From positions 2,547,159 to 2,611,158 of the forward strand of contig PTEX01000024.1 in the NCBI GenBank assembly GCA_003342815.1: a stretch of DNA of 64,000 nucleotides, in the 5' to 3' direction. The DNA comes from Eudromia elegans (lineage: Eukaryota; Chordata; Aves; Tinamiformes; Tinamidae). The notes beneath the pieces are model-generated. The model saw nothing but the letters and a program-made list of their open reading frames with translations, did not search any database and had not been told where the DNA came from. The position numbers were made by a program, and so were the translations under genes. Positions 12,294-25,273 of the stretch are shown here, piece by piece; positions within the stretch are counted from its first letter, which is position 1, and every line of letters begins with the position of its first letter.

Positions 12294-13417
12294 CTAGGGG
12301 CGAGCAGCAGCAGGACAAAAAATAAAGGCTCTAAGTCTATACAGCCGTCAATACTGTGAAATGAAATCATTTCAGAGTTTGATGGATTCCATCATTTCTT
12401 GGAAATAAGTGCAGAATTTCAGACAGCCAGAATTTTTATTAATTCAATAGTCAAGTATGCTTAGAGGCCCAGTGAGAATGCAATTCTACTGGAAGTAAAA
12501 ACATGCCCCACAATATGTTCTGTAAGACAATTCAATTGAAACTTTACAGAAACTAGCTAAACCAGAATTGAACTCCGCGGGAGGATTTGAATGAACAGGA
12601 GAAATCACTTTGCATAAAGAAAGTGGAGGTGTTAAAAGAGCCTTAGAGCCAACACTGATCAAAGGAAAAGAGAAAACAGTAAGCAGCAGCAAAGCCGAAA
12701 AGGTTGAAGCAAAATCTTAAGAGGAGGTACAAATAACTTGAGTTTCACATATAAGTAAGCCCTTGAATTAAAGGGAAAGCTTGAAGGAATCAGAGGTGTA
12801 AAAAGATTAATAAAGCCACTTTGAAGGAGTTGCACCTTACACCGGTACTTGAGAGGTTGCCAAGATTATACAAATACTGTTAAACAGCCACTTCTTGTAT
12901 GTCTTCACTTGTCTACATTTTCCTACAAGAAACATTCAGAGATTTTCTTGTGGCTAGTTTTCCATTAAGATTAAACAAGTGAACCAGTGATCATTTTAAC
13001 AGATATGATAAACTGATGGAAAAAGAGAGAGAGAAAATTCAGGAGAAAACACATTAAAATAAGGCAGCAGTGTAGTAAAGCAGCAATCAGTGAAAGAACC
13101 CAGAATTTCAGCAGACCAAACTGAACACAAGGTTTTCTGCAGTGCTCTAAAAACAAACTCTGCCTCTTGCATCACACTCAAAAAGAGGCCTTCAACTAAC
13201 TACCTCTCACATGCATCTTGAGGTGCATTTGTTTTTCTCCAGGTGGACTCCAGAGGACAACCGCCCTGGCAGAGTTCACAGAAGCCTGTATTAAACTTGA
13301 CCCATTTCCAGCAGTGAGATTAGGGCCAGCAGCATATTCCCCGGGTTTCCCTGCTATTACCGTTTGGGCATCCCACTGTTGTCCCATCCACAACAATGCA
13401 GAAACTTCCACAGAACC
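12294..13417. other. AT-rich non-coding stretch
   Basis: No gene or repeat recognised. The 5' part, about 12297-12330, is purine-rich on the plus strand and forms the pyrimidine tract of the candidate minus-strand exon next to it. Confidence 0.65.
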
Positions 13418-13540
13418 CGCTTTAACCAGGGGCTTTCTGCCGCTGGAGCCCCCGTCCCCCCCGGCGAGCTCCCTCTGCCCCAGGACGCCGCGCGGCACCT
13501 CCTCCGTCACTGCCTCCCCTTTGAAGGGCTGCGGATCACG
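13418..13540. other. Small CpG-rich block
   Basis: About a dozen CpG dinucleotides fall within roughly 120 bp, including the dense GACGCCGCGCGGC at 13484-13496. This contrasts with the CpG-poor surroundings. Plus- and minus-strand open frames of 128 and 116 codons cross the block, but overlapping long frames on both strands are typical of GC-rich sequence and show no domain. It is too short for a classic CpG island. A regulatory role is only a possibility. Confidence 0.45.
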
Positions 13541-15301
13541 TCTCATGAGTCACCTCCTAGTCCAGAAACTGCATTTGAATCTTAAACTCTTTCAAAGCCC
13601 TTGAACACTCTTGCAAAAGCGCTCTGTAGAAGCTGTTCAAATCATCCTTCAGATTTGTGAAAAGCCAAGAAATTACAGCTCTGCCGCTACAATTTCTCCC
13701 ACTGCGTTCTTTTCAGGTCTCTGCCAGCTTCAGAAAGCAGGATTTCTTGAAACATTCAGCTGGGAAAGCCATGGCTAACTGCCCCTTCCAGAGAATTTGG
13801 CCACAGGTGAACTGGATTTTTCTAATTAACACCTTGATTTTTTTCTCATTAGTGTCTGCTTTATGACTGCTGCAAAATAGTCATCAATAACATGGAAAAG
13901 TAGGAAAGTAACACTAAACCTCTCCTGTTCCAAGGCAGGAGTTCATCCATGGATGAACTTCTTTGCATGTATATCATGCTTTAGGTTTTTTTTTTTTCCT
14001 CTTGTCAATTTTCATTGGATTTAATAACGCAGAAATCGTTTCAGAACAAGAAAAACTAAGTACCTGGTTAAGTTTTCTATATACAACAGCTTGGCTGAAG
14101 CAGAGTTACACAACACGAAATCAGTGGTTAGAAGGTTTGATAAAAACTTCTGGAATTAGGTAAAAAGAGCAGATTTTGCATTATACGTATTACAGCACAA
14201 CTGCAGTTACTACTGGATAAGGAGAACTATTGCTTATCAATAATCCTCTGCATTAAGTTAAAAATGCTAACTATAATGAGAAACTGTTCTCCAGCAGCCA
14301 AGCTTTATTTTCTATCAATTAATAAATTCTGCTGCATTATCAATGCAAAAGCAAAACACATTTGATGAAGTCTGTAATATGCAAAATGTATCTTACACAC
14401 AGCTATTTTCACACAAAATCCCATAAACAGATTTTCACATAAATGGTCTTAAAATACAGACACATTATTAGAAGGTCGTGAGGTTTTTTTCTCCCAGAAG
14501 GTCATACAAAAAAATACTTAAGCATTTAAATGGACAGGCCAGTTGAACCACACACATTTGAGTACAATGGCCACCTTGCATGGCACAGCTCAAATAAGTC
14601 AAAAATAAAAAACCTGTTGATTGTCTGGTGTTGGACCCAGGTTTAGCCAAGAGCCTGGTCAAGGGTTAGCTAAGAACAACAGTGGGCTGAGCTCACACCA
14701 GGAGGGGCCTCCAGGGACTGTGGGGGAATGCTATGGCTCCTGCTGGGGCACAACCCAACAGAATCACCGTGGATCTGCCCCAATCCTGCCGGCCTCATTC
14801 GGGTTGGCTCCTCTGAGAGCAGCAAAGCAAGAGGACGGCTCTAGCCTGAGCCTTCCGATTCATGGTTAATATTGGCCAGCAACCAAACCCTGACAGTACA
14901 AAAGCAGACACGGAACAACAAGCTGGAAACTTAAAAGCACAATCCCTCTTTTCCCTATAGGCTAGTATAGCTAGAGCATAAGAAACAAGAATATTTTCCT
15001 AAGTAAGCAGAAATATAGGCATTATGTACCCTCCTCCCTCTTGAGAAAGTTGTCCCAAAGGACAACTGATCTGGCAATTAACAGCACATCAAGATTAAAT
15101 TAAACATGCCCTCTGTGGTTACAAAAAGGAGATCCCTGCTCTATCAGGTTACCTTTGGTTCATGCAGTTATGACCCAGCCCACAACAAGTCACCTCCACC
15201 CACAAGCAACATCCAGCACATATTCCCCCAGGGAACAACATTCTGGAGTAAAACACTCCACCTCTAGGAACTGTGGAATATTATTTACACTGTTTTCCTG
15301 C

Positions 15302-15322
15302 AAAAAAAAAAAAAAAAAAAAA
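15302..15322. repeat. A21 homopolymer
   Basis: Twenty-one consecutive A residues. The sequence before it has no poly(A) signal at the expected distance and no recognisable retroelement or processed-gene body. I see no flanking target-site duplication. It is best treated as a simple repeat. Confidence 0.9.
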
Positions 15323-15689
15323 GGCATAGCTCTCATAGCTCTTTTTCTACTTTTCATATAATGAAAATTAGAAAATGTTAATGCCTTTGGAAGGCCACAT
15401 ACCTGTTTCATCCTTCCCTGCAACCAGCTCCCTCCAGCCCGACTGCTGTGGGATTTATAGGTGCTGCCCACACAGGTGCTGCACATCAGGGCATCACGGC
15501 CACAAACCTTCCCCAGCTGGGGGGAACCGGCCAGTTAAGACAGAGCAAGGCTGGTGCTTATGTATATTTAGCCAAAAGCATGAGCTAATTGTGAAAGTAG
15601 ATGAGGATTGCCTTTAAGAGGTAAAGGCATTAACTTGATACTTAGATGTTTTAAAATAAAGTTCTTTTATTCTATGGGGTTTTTTGGTG

Positions 15690-15709
15690 TTTTTTTTTTA
15701 AAAAAAAAA
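15690..15709. repeat. T10A10 perfect palindrome
   Basis: Ten T residues are followed by ten A residues, making a 20-bp perfect palindrome of the lowest complexity. It could extrude as a hairpin or arise by slippage. No function is visible. Confidence 0.9.
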
Positions 15710-16914
15710 CCCTCAAAAAGTGGTAGGGCTCAAAAGAGAAATCTTGGGCTGTTTCAATTTCTGTTGAATTTAAAAGCCGCTAAACACTGGGGCAATCTTT
15801 CTGCTTCTCTGAACTGGCATCCTGCTAATAGGCCCAGAGGTGCGCTGAGTTTAGCTGTTTCCTCATGCTCAGTATAAGGAAAGCCCTTGGTTTTAAATTG
15901 GAACTATTCCCAAGCTGCGTCTCTCCCGAAAACAGATTTGCAGGCTTCACACCTAAACATCCCACTGCTAGACCAGAGTTGAGACCACACCTAAAAGAAC
16001 CAAACTTCTCCTCTCCTCCAGCTTTGCTAAAAGGATTGAAAAATAAAAAGGACAAAACTTAGACCAAACCGAATAAAAATGAAGGAATTTTCCATTTAGA
16101 TGGAGTCAAAATTCAAAGCTTTGAATTTTTCACAGAGAAATATTTCATAGTTTAAGTGTGGCTCATTCAAATTTCATGCAAATGTTCCCTTTGCTTCTGA
16201 TTTCAGGTCACATCCCTGCTTCAGTCTAGAATTCAGGCTGAATATTTCACATGGAAATCTGGTCCTGAAGCTCACCAAGATTACAAGGCTAGTGGTACTG
16301 CCACATTTTCACTTCCTGTACTTCACAGATGGGGATGCAACAATTTAAAGGATGGAAAAAGGCCAGAGGGATGTTTTGAAAGCTGAGAAAGGCTTTGGTT
16401 TAAACTCAGATTCTGACAGCAGGTTCAAGGTACATTTTACTTCATTTGAATGGCTTCTTTGATAAGATAATCCCTCATAGTCATAGGCAAAGACCAAGGC
16501 ATGAGAGAAAATATTTCTTCTCATCCTCCCTAGGTTATCTTTTCATCTTCCTTTTCATGCTCCTTCAGCATATGGAAAGGGTATGTTTGCTTTATGCCTG
16601 GGGTACTTAATGAACTGTAATGACATCAAATTCATATAACAGCAAGTGTCTGCTGGAAAAGTTATAATTATAAGCTGTTTAAGTCTGTTATTTTAACTTA
16701 CGCACGTTCTTAATAGCAGAGCTAATGTCTTCTGTGTGATTGTAGCAAAGTTATTGAGCCAGTTGAGTCTGTCAGTCGGCTCCTAATCCTTCCCGACACT
16801 GCGCTTAGAAATTTAATGAGACAATACCCCATTTAACAAACGACGGCTCTGTTGCTTGCTCTCCGTTGTTACAAAGAGAGTTGTCTTTTTCTGAACCGTT
16901 TTTGCTTCAAATGT

Positions 16915-17003
16915 CACGTGTTTGCGCTGCTGTGACCAGCCGTCCTCCCCGCGCCAGGCGCCGGGGCTCAGCGTGACGCAGGGGCGAGCGGACGGGCTCC
17001 ACG
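16915..17003. other. CpG cluster with a CACGTG E-box
   Basis: Thirteen CpG dinucleotides lie within about 90 bp (16917-17002) in otherwise CpG-poor DNA. The block starts with a perfect CACGTG E-box at 16915-16920 and includes GCGTGACGCA at 16971-16980, a CRE-like core. The density suggests sequence protected from methylation-driven CpG loss, as in promoters or enhancers, or a recent GC-rich insertion. No start codon, splice donor or convincing downstream gene is attached to it. Confidence 0.45.
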
Positions 17004-18349
17004 CTCTGTGACACACATAGTAACTGAGTGGGGGGAACATGTGCTAGAAACAAAAGCACATTTCACTGGGCTGGAAACGGGGACTTTTTGCCATTAAACG
17101 CACTTTAATAACAGTTCTTGAGGGGGATGTGGGTGTAGAGGACCTCGCTGCTGAGCTCTGGGCTCTCCCCTGACCCCACCATTGTGTTGAGATCCTCAGG
17201 AACCATCTCCACCTGCTCTCATCTCACAGGCTTTCATCCACAGGCCCTTCAACCTACCTAAATCAGGTGCCGGTCTTGCAGTTACTGCTCCTGCTTAAGT
17301 CAGTTAGGCCTGTGCACCTGTGTTGTCCCACCACCCCATGTTCTCCAGGAGATGCCCACAGTGTCCATCAGGCCATCTGGGACAAGACCACCCATCGCTC
17401 CCGGGGCTGCACCCCGTCTCTGCTCTGCTCCATCTGATAAGGAAAGCTCTCATGGAAACAAGAGAGTGCCCTCACAAACCAAGGCTACACGGCTCATCTC
17501 CAAGAGCACTGATCTCTTTCCTGTGACCTAATCGGTCTGTGACACAGCAGGAGTCAATCATGGGAGCATATTATTCACAAAAATCACTATTTTCTGTTAT
17601 CCACATACGTCATAATAGTATCAGTAGACTGAGAAACAAGATAGTGCTTTCATACGTGCAGGTCTTGGTGAGAGCTTGAGTTAAACAGTCTTACAAAGAA
17701 TATTAAGAAAGTTTAAAAATTGATGTAGAAAAATTTGTTAATCTAGTAAAAATGAGCATTTATATATTGAGCAAATTTATATGATTTCTAGCTCCTTGAA
17801 AATCTCTCATGCAGCCATACAGATTTAATACAAAGTTTTAATGAAATTTTACTATGTTAGAATATATTGTCTTCAAAATTTCAACCTATGCTCTATACTG
17901 CTCCCTTTTAATTAGATATCAACTACCACTAATATTTTTCAGCTTTTTAAGACTTTATATCTAAAAACTAAAGCTTTGCATGCCGTTACAAAGATGAAGA
18001 AGAATCAGCAAGCCCAACATGGGCTAAAGCTATGCGAAGCCCCCAGCTATGCTGAGAGGTTAAACACACAGAGCACACACAGCAACTGTTCAGCCCACTG
18101 GGGCTCACTGTGCAGAGCCTCTAAGCACAGATGCAACCACCCATGTACTTGTTTGCTAGTGTGAGCAGCTTCACTGCAACCAGTGGATATACCTCCAGTG
18201 ACATCTGTGGCAGAGCACAGACATATCAGAGCTACCTATACATTAATTTCTCTGGTAACCATAAACAAACCAGCAATGGCATCCCGGTGCTCAACACATT
18301 AATTTTCTTTTCTGGGAAATGCAGGCCTTTAAAGGCAGCTCCTATCCCC
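17004..18349. other. Non-coding stretch
   Basis: No gene recognised. The first 500 bp are C/T-rich on the plus strand, with several acceptor-like CAG words. The rest is AT-rich. Confidence 0.6.
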
Positions 18350-19090
18350 CGTGCAGCCGGGTGATCCATACATGGGGTGCACCAGCTGCCTGCAAGTGCC
18401 CAGGAAACACAACTCCAGCGACCACAGACCCAGGCTGGAGTACTGGGAACAGGCACAAACGCCTGCATGTACCAAGCTGAATGCTCAGTTTTCAACACAG
18501 GTGCCAGAGCTGAACATGCAGTATCCAGGCTGCAGGGCGGGCTCCGTGCTGCTGCCCACACCGCAAGCTGGGCAGCCTCACACGAGGGCCCCACGGCACC
18601 GCTGCACCCACGTGCCAAGAGCAGAGCCTGCACTGTCACGTTCTGTGGGGTATCCCCATTCCAACACTAATAAAATCAAGCCAGCCTCAAACTGCAGTGG
18701 TTTGAATTTCACTCCAGAAGATAAGGACTGGATGGGTATTTCACTCGACTTGGTAAGCACGCAGGAATGCTGGCAGCAATCGTGCTCCTCACTCTGTCCT
18801 CTGAAATAGACTCCGTAGTTTTTAATCTATCCCTTGGGCTCTGCAGCAGCATTAGAAACCCTTCACCTTCTGCAGGAGAGCAGCCTCTTTGCCGATCTCT
18901 GAGGAGACCCCTGAAAAACGTCCCGTTTCCAGGACCTGATCCCAGCTCCAGGGGCCGGGGCTGGCCCAGGACTCAGGGGGACGCGACAGCAGCGCGGGGG
19001 TCCCGCTGGCCAGGACCGCAGGTTGGTCCAACGGCAGCAGTGCCTGTGGGGAGACCCCCGCCTCGAGGCCTTGGAAAAGAGACATTTTAA
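18350..19090. other. GC-rich tract with competing open frames, no recognised gene
   Basis: This tract is clearly GC-richer than its neighbours and contains the longest open frame of the window (152 codons, plus strand, 18351-18809), a 135-codon minus-strand frame and several others. The frames overlap on both strands, are rich in Pro, Ala, Cys and Arg, and show no domain or repeat, so composition explains them better than coding. CpG is enriched at 18950-19070. An unclassified old repeat or a regulatory block are both possible. Confidence 0.5.
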
Positions 19091-22000
19091 TCCCAAGTGT
19101 CACCTAAGCCTAAATCTCTAAAGGCTTCTGTCAACAGGGAAAGTCAGCTGTGGTCTCTGCACTGGAGATGACAATTTTCTGTGAGTGGCTTCTTTCTGCT
19201 AAATACAAGCACTTATCTTGGTTAATTATTATTTTTGCACAGATAACTTCATTTGAGACTTGACTGGTAAGACTCTAAGGAGCTGGACCATCTGGAGACT
19301 GAAGTTGAAATTGGATTGCAGAGTTAAAACGCTCCGGGAGCCTGTTCCAGATGGGCTGCATAAAATCACACTGCTGGAGGAAACACGGTAAGATAAGCAG
19401 GTAACCTGACACACACACCACCTCTGCAAGGAACGCTGTTATAAATTATCATTTTCAATATTGTATTTTAATTGCATAAAGAGCTTCAGAAAGTCGCATG
19501 ATAGAGAAAAGATTTAAGAAGGTCAGCTTGGGTTATTTGTGTATTTGAGTATCTTTTTTGAAAGGTATACAAATGAAGTTAATTTTGACTTATCATTTCT
19601 CCTCTTTACATATACCCTAAAATATATGTAAATTTATTTTTGCAGAAGCACGTCTGCACAAGTTCAAGGAAATATTCAGAGTTGAAGCAAATATCTCTTG
19701 TTATTTCTCCTGTTTTACATCTAATGTTAACGCTCTGTTCTTAGGCCATGTCCTAGAAAAGTCAAATGATGGACGGTTTCCTAGTCTTATCCCCATGTCA
19801 TCTTCTATAAGAGATGTCCTTTCTTGGAACTGAGTAAAGAGCTCCGAGAACGAGCACCTCTGAGTACGCCCAGGCAGTGCAAAACGTGGCAGGCTGAAGG
19901 CCACAGGAATTCTCAGAATGGGAAGATTTTTTCATCATTTAGCCCCTTGGGAGATGACCTAATAGTCCAAAGTGCTGCCGAACATCTGCAGCTGCTGGGG
20001 GAGACAGTGCCAGCTCACTTCAATAAGGCTGGTGACAGACGATCTCCAGAAGCGGCCCAGGAGGTATTTAAGAGAGCCGTAATTTAATACACTTCAGATT
20101 ATGAATTTATACAACAGAAGTTGACAAAGTCATGAAAAGGAGCTGTTTGTTATTTTGGTATTTGGTTATTGCGGTGCACAATTTAGTAGCTTATTGAGGT
20201 TCAGAGAGTTGCAAACATTTAATTAAAAAAATGTATTCCCTTTATCAGTCTGTATCTGACAGTACAGAGGTACACTATTGATCTTTTTAAGTTGCCAGGT
20301 AACTTACTATTCATTTCTAGCTGAAATGAGAATTAAAGACATCAAATGCTACATAGGCACATCAAGGAAATACATTAAAAAAGGTGTCTTATTAGGAACT
20401 TGGATTTGTGATATTAACGTATAAAATATGCACAATGAAAGCCACTCACTTTATTAAGCAAGAAAAGCAACATATCGTTTCTGGGGAGGACAGGGTTTGG
20501 GATTGTAATAGCAAAACCAGTTCATGCAGCTAGAGCTCGGTACGGAGGTTCTATCTATTTAACCGATAAAAAAATATATCCGGGCCAACTGTTCTGAAAA
20601 TTAATGAAATTTTGAAATGCAGATATTGACAATTTGAAAATCCTATTTCTTCCAGCCACTAAAGCTGTATACATTCCATTTCTGATTATTATTATTTCCA
20701 GAAATACAAATTCTGGATGATGGTATTGCACCTATAGACGTCCAGTGGAACAAACCAATCCTTTTCTATCTACTTTCAGTGCCTCCAAATATTTCCTAAA
20801 ATAAGGCAAAAACATTGCATGCTCTGGTGGAAATATTCAGAGGACCTGTTAGTTGAGCACAAGTTCCATCTGAGCTGAACTCGGGGGCATTCGCAAGCTC
20901 GCCAGCCTGCAGTGCGACTGCATGGAAAGTCTCAGTTCCTCAACAGTCTTGTTTTGTTAAGCTTCCTAATTGTCAAAATTAAGGAAGAGTGGATGTAAAA
21001 TGATAATTACACACTGGCTATAAAGTAACCATACAGTTGACAGCGTCTTCCTTGGAGATAGGTTGCTACCCTGACAGCATCTGCTCCCGACAAGAAATTG
21101 TGCCATACGTCACGGGGGGATAAGGACTTGCAGATGAGCTCGCTATAGCTCTTCCCTCCTGTCTTCAGGAGCCAGAGTCCACGCAGAGGAGGCAGACGCC
21201 TCATCTGCAAGGCTTCGTTACAAGCAACTCTTTCATGACAGAAAGTGCACAAATCTCTTGCAGAAGTGCACAAATCCCCAGGCTTCCACAGAGTGAAGGG
21301 GTGAGCAGTATACGGATTTAGAGGCAATTTTTTTGATTGCTACTCTGCAACACTATCCTACGCTAGAACCACTGGGGCCTGAAACAATTTCCCATTTATA
21401 ACCTCTGATTCGCGTGATCCTACATCACAGGGTGTTGTAGTAATGTACAGGATGCATGGGGTGAGGATCAGAATAAGCTTAACATCTTCATTTCCCACAC
21501 AAAACTTTTAGTTTCAAATAACCGAGGATGGCATACAAAAATCACCTAAGAAGGTAAATAATCCCTAGATCCTTCACTGAACTATGGCCCTTTTCTGTCT
21601 TACTTCTTTTCAGGCAAAGTTTTTTTTTCCTCTTTCACCACTGGAAAAAACAACACACTTTCTACTTTAAAACTCACTGCATATGAGAAAGATGCTTTGT
21701 TTTAACTCTGCTGTTCTTTCCCTTAAAATTGATGTATTCACTTTAAAAGTCTTTGGCCTACAGTTAAAGATAGGGAGTACAAAATAAAGAATTGGTAAAA
21801 ACAGAATAATAAAAATAGCAGAAGCAAATGAACCCCAAGTACACCACTGAGGGCCCTGGATAATTTTTGGACTGGCACTTGTCATGAACGCAAACATCAG
21901 ATTTCATACTACCAACACATACTTAACTAAAATATTTTTTGAAACCTCACCGAAGCCAGTAATCCTTCAGCTTATAAACGCAGTTAATTTTTTTGAATTT

Positions 22001-25000
22001 ACTTTTAAGCGTACAATAAACATCTATTAAGACGAAAATAGCAGAATTTTATATTTTATGAGAGAAAAGAAACAACCCAAGAAGGCTTTCTGCTGCTGCA
22101 GTTTATCACACATTATACTCAGTGGTGAAGAGCCATGGTCTGCTGCTTCTCACATTCTGCTTTTCAGAAAGTGTGCTGCATTTGCTTTTTTCTGTGAATG
22201 ACCTTATGTACAGAATGCTCCAAAGAAATAAATATCTGAACCAAAATTACTAAATCATGTAAGTTGCTTTAGTATTTGGTTGCTCTTTACAGCTCCTGCG
22301 CTTCCATCACACTACCGAGTTTCCAGAAGGATCTCCAAAAACTCCCTCTGTGATATTTTATCAGTAGCAGTTGTCCTTTAAAGTGATGACAGAAAGCAAA
22401 CCCACCCCAACCAGTTTGTCAGCTACCATGCTAGAAATGTTAGTAAATCATGCATAATAACAGCTTGCTGTTCTCTCAACTCCAGAATTTCTTCTCCTTC
22501 CCTTGCCTCCTCCTATATAAAATAACAGGCTATGTAAAATTTAATGTTCTTACACGTTACTTTTCTCCGTTTTCTCCCCTTTAGCAATTTCTCAGTGTTC
22601 CACTTTTCTATTTCATACCTTCAGTATTAACTTTTGATGCAATAAATGCCTGAAAAGAAAAAATAGCCCAACAATTTTATGTACCATTTTAAATGTCTTG
22701 ACTATGGTAATAGGGCCTTCAAAGAACTCAAGGCATTTAAAGCATGATCTCCATATTTCAAAGTGCACGCTGTTGATCAAGCTGTGCTTTGCCAAGGATT
22801 CTTCAACTGAAGTCTTAAAATGGCTTCTATAATTTCTTCTCTGACTGATGGCAAACTGATTGAACTTAAACTATATCAGCATGCATTTGCTCTGTACGAC
22901 AGAACATACTGCCATTCTGCTGCAAAAATAACTTGGAGCAAGAAAGCCTTCTGTAGGCTTTCCATCAGGAGCCTCGTTCATGTGATTAATTAACTTCAGA
23001 AACTCCGCTAAAAACTGAGACCAAAATGATCGCACCGATTTTAAAATTTAACCGCCTATTTTCCCAACTAGAGAAATGGTGATAATGCTCTGGAGAAAGG
23101 AATAGTATCTCTCCATTGCTTAGAGAAAACTGCACTCGTAAATACCTAGACAGACACAAGCCTGCTTCTCCATGGTGCCTCAGCTGACCAAGAAATAACA
23201 ATTCCCACCTCATCATTTTCCACAGGACACTAAATTTTTCTCTTCTTTTCTACCAACTCCTGCTAGTTTATTTCAGTGAAACTCACAGAAACGCCTTCAT
23301 CTCAGAGACTTCAACCTCTCCATCAAATTTGGTTAAATGGATCAATAGCTTAACGAAGCAGGAGAGGGCGGGAAGAAGGCTAAGGGATATAACAGAACAC
23401 CTCGAATACCCAAGGGCTGGTTCCAGTCCAAAGAGAAGATATCCATATTGTCAGAATAGAGGACAGCAGTATAAACCTAAAACCAGGACAACTCCAGGAT
23501 TGCTTTAGAGTGTGAAGCAAGACAAGTGTGAACTGAGCACCATAATTTTATAGACCAATGTAAGCTAACAAAAGCATTTAATTTTTCTATCTTTTATCTC
23601 TCTCTGACTATCCAAGATGCAAAATATGTGCATATGTGATTACTTTCGTTCTCCAGCCACATAAAAGTACTCTAGATATAAGCATTTAAATATCTCACTT
23701 TAGTAGTTGGGTCCCAATCTGTATACATATCTATGGTTTGATCTCCTGCTGCTGAAAGCTATTTGCACTCAGATCAAATTGTGACCCTGAGAAATGGAAG
23801 TATTTATGTTGAAAAAGAAAATGAATGGAATATTTATAAGCCTATTGTTACAAACTAGCAAAATTATGATATAAATATGATTACACTTGCATAAATCAGA
23901 AAATCTACACAAACTGTGTTCTTTTAAAAGAAGCCCAAAACGATTTTGTTTCTGAAGTGCACATAAAAAGAATTTCCATAACATTGTATTTTCTGACTTC
24001 ACTGTTAAGAGTTACAAGGAAAGCTTTTCCCTGTTTGTAATATTTTCTTTATAAAAGCATTACTTCAGAGAAAGTAAGCTTTGCTCATTTACAGGCCCCA
24101 CAAGGGACAGATACATTTTGAATGATATTCTGAATGTGTTTGATTACCTGGAGGAATGATATCCCAGTTTATGAAATCCCACTGCAACTTTATTTTTTGG
24201 ACAACTCAGTTATTTTCTCATCCTCTGACCTTATTACAATATTGTTTCCCTTCTCTTCGCTACACGGTTCAATGAGAAAGCTCTATATAAATTTGATACA
24301 AATCTAGTTCACATACAGGATCTGCGACTTACTCAACTTCACAAGACATAAAAATAACTCTTGCTTTTTCCTTATACCTTAGTAATCTGGTGGTTATTTT
24401 TATGTGCTATTGTTAACCAATATCCATGTGCTAGGAATTCCCCTCAAGTGAACTAAAAAATAAAGTTGGAAACTTTCACATTGACTATAGGACAAATTTT
24501 TTGCCTCCCTCATGTGTTCATGTTTTATCTGATAATGTATCAATTTAAATGCAGATGGCCAAGGAGAAAGACTATTTCTTCTCCTACACTGTACACGTAT
24601 ACAGCGATGGTGAGATGATTAAGGCTCTGCCACACATGCCTCCCTTTTGGTTACAGAGTTTTGTGGCAAACACACCATGTATTTTAGGGGTCAGTTTTAC
24701 ATTCTGAACTTGAGGTTACACACAGCTCTGTCTACAGGTAACGGTAACCACTGCGGTGCTAACTCTGTACTCATCATGCTTCATTTCAGCTTGTTACAAA
24801 ACATATCAAATTACTCAAAGGTGGGGAGAGGTCATTTTTCTTGTTTTAATTTTCACATTTCATGACTTTGCACCATATGTGTATGTGCTGGCATATGTAA
24901 AGTATACATGCATATAAACAATTTAATGCATTCTGTATTCAATCAGAACCCAAGGTGTATCTTTAGCATCTTCCCTGCTTCTGCCTTTTTTTCTAAATAT

Positions 25001-25261
25001 AGTTAATATGTAGAAGTCTACTGTAAGTGGCATACTAATTGCAGATAAATTTCTGTATCAGCGTTTCAGTAGATAACCTATCTAAAAAAGATAGAAACTC
25101 ATGATCACCTCTTGCTTGGCAATTGAGAAAGCGAGGCTGTCTACCCACTGCTCTTATTTACTCTCCATTTACTGCTGCAAAAAACATCAGAGAAGGATCT
25201 CTTGAAGTCCTGAAATAGCAGAGAGATGTATTAAACTCTGATCAATCTTTTTTCTTCTTCC
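19091..25261. other. AT-rich non-coding stretch
   Basis: No gene is supported. It contains a plus-strand segment with splice-like ends (19243-19387) and a small direct duplication (21243-21276). A 106-codon minus-strand frame at 21007-21327 has no recognisable domain. Confidence 0.65.
21243..21276. repeat. Short direct duplication, 21-bp period
   Basis: AAGTGCACAAATC occurs at 21243-21255 and again at 21264-21276, with CTTGC-type spacer sequence between. It is a small local duplication without evident function. Confidence 0.75.
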
Positions 25262-25273
25262 TTTTAGAAGGCC

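Larger units (their letters stand above)
13541..16914. other. Non-coding stretch with one GC-richer unclassified block
   Basis: No gene is supported. The part from about 14610 to 14890 is GC-richer than its flanks (for example CCAGGAGGGGCCTCCAGGG near 14698) and has fairly sharp edges, so it may be an old repeat, but I cannot match it to a family. An A21 run lies at 15302-15322 and a T10A10 palindrome at 15690-15709. A minus-strand segment at 15403-15478 ends in a CAG|GTATGT donor. Confidence 0.6.

Noticed and set aside
13196..13604. Overlapping 116- and 128-codon frames on opposite strands
   Set aside because: Both owe their length to the CpG-rich, stop-poor block. Neither resembles a known protein.
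14610..14890. LTR or other repeat in the GC-richer block
   Set aside because: No matching terminal motifs, primer-binding site, polypurine tract or known consensus recognised. Left as unclassified.
15160..15322. Processed pseudogene ending in the A21 run
   Set aside because: No gene-like body, no AATAAA at the right distance and no flanking target-site duplication.
18351..18809. Longest open frame (152 codons, plus strand)
   Set aside because: It lies in a GC-rich tract, overlaps 97- and 135-codon frames in other phases and strands, and has no recognisable domain. Composition explains it.
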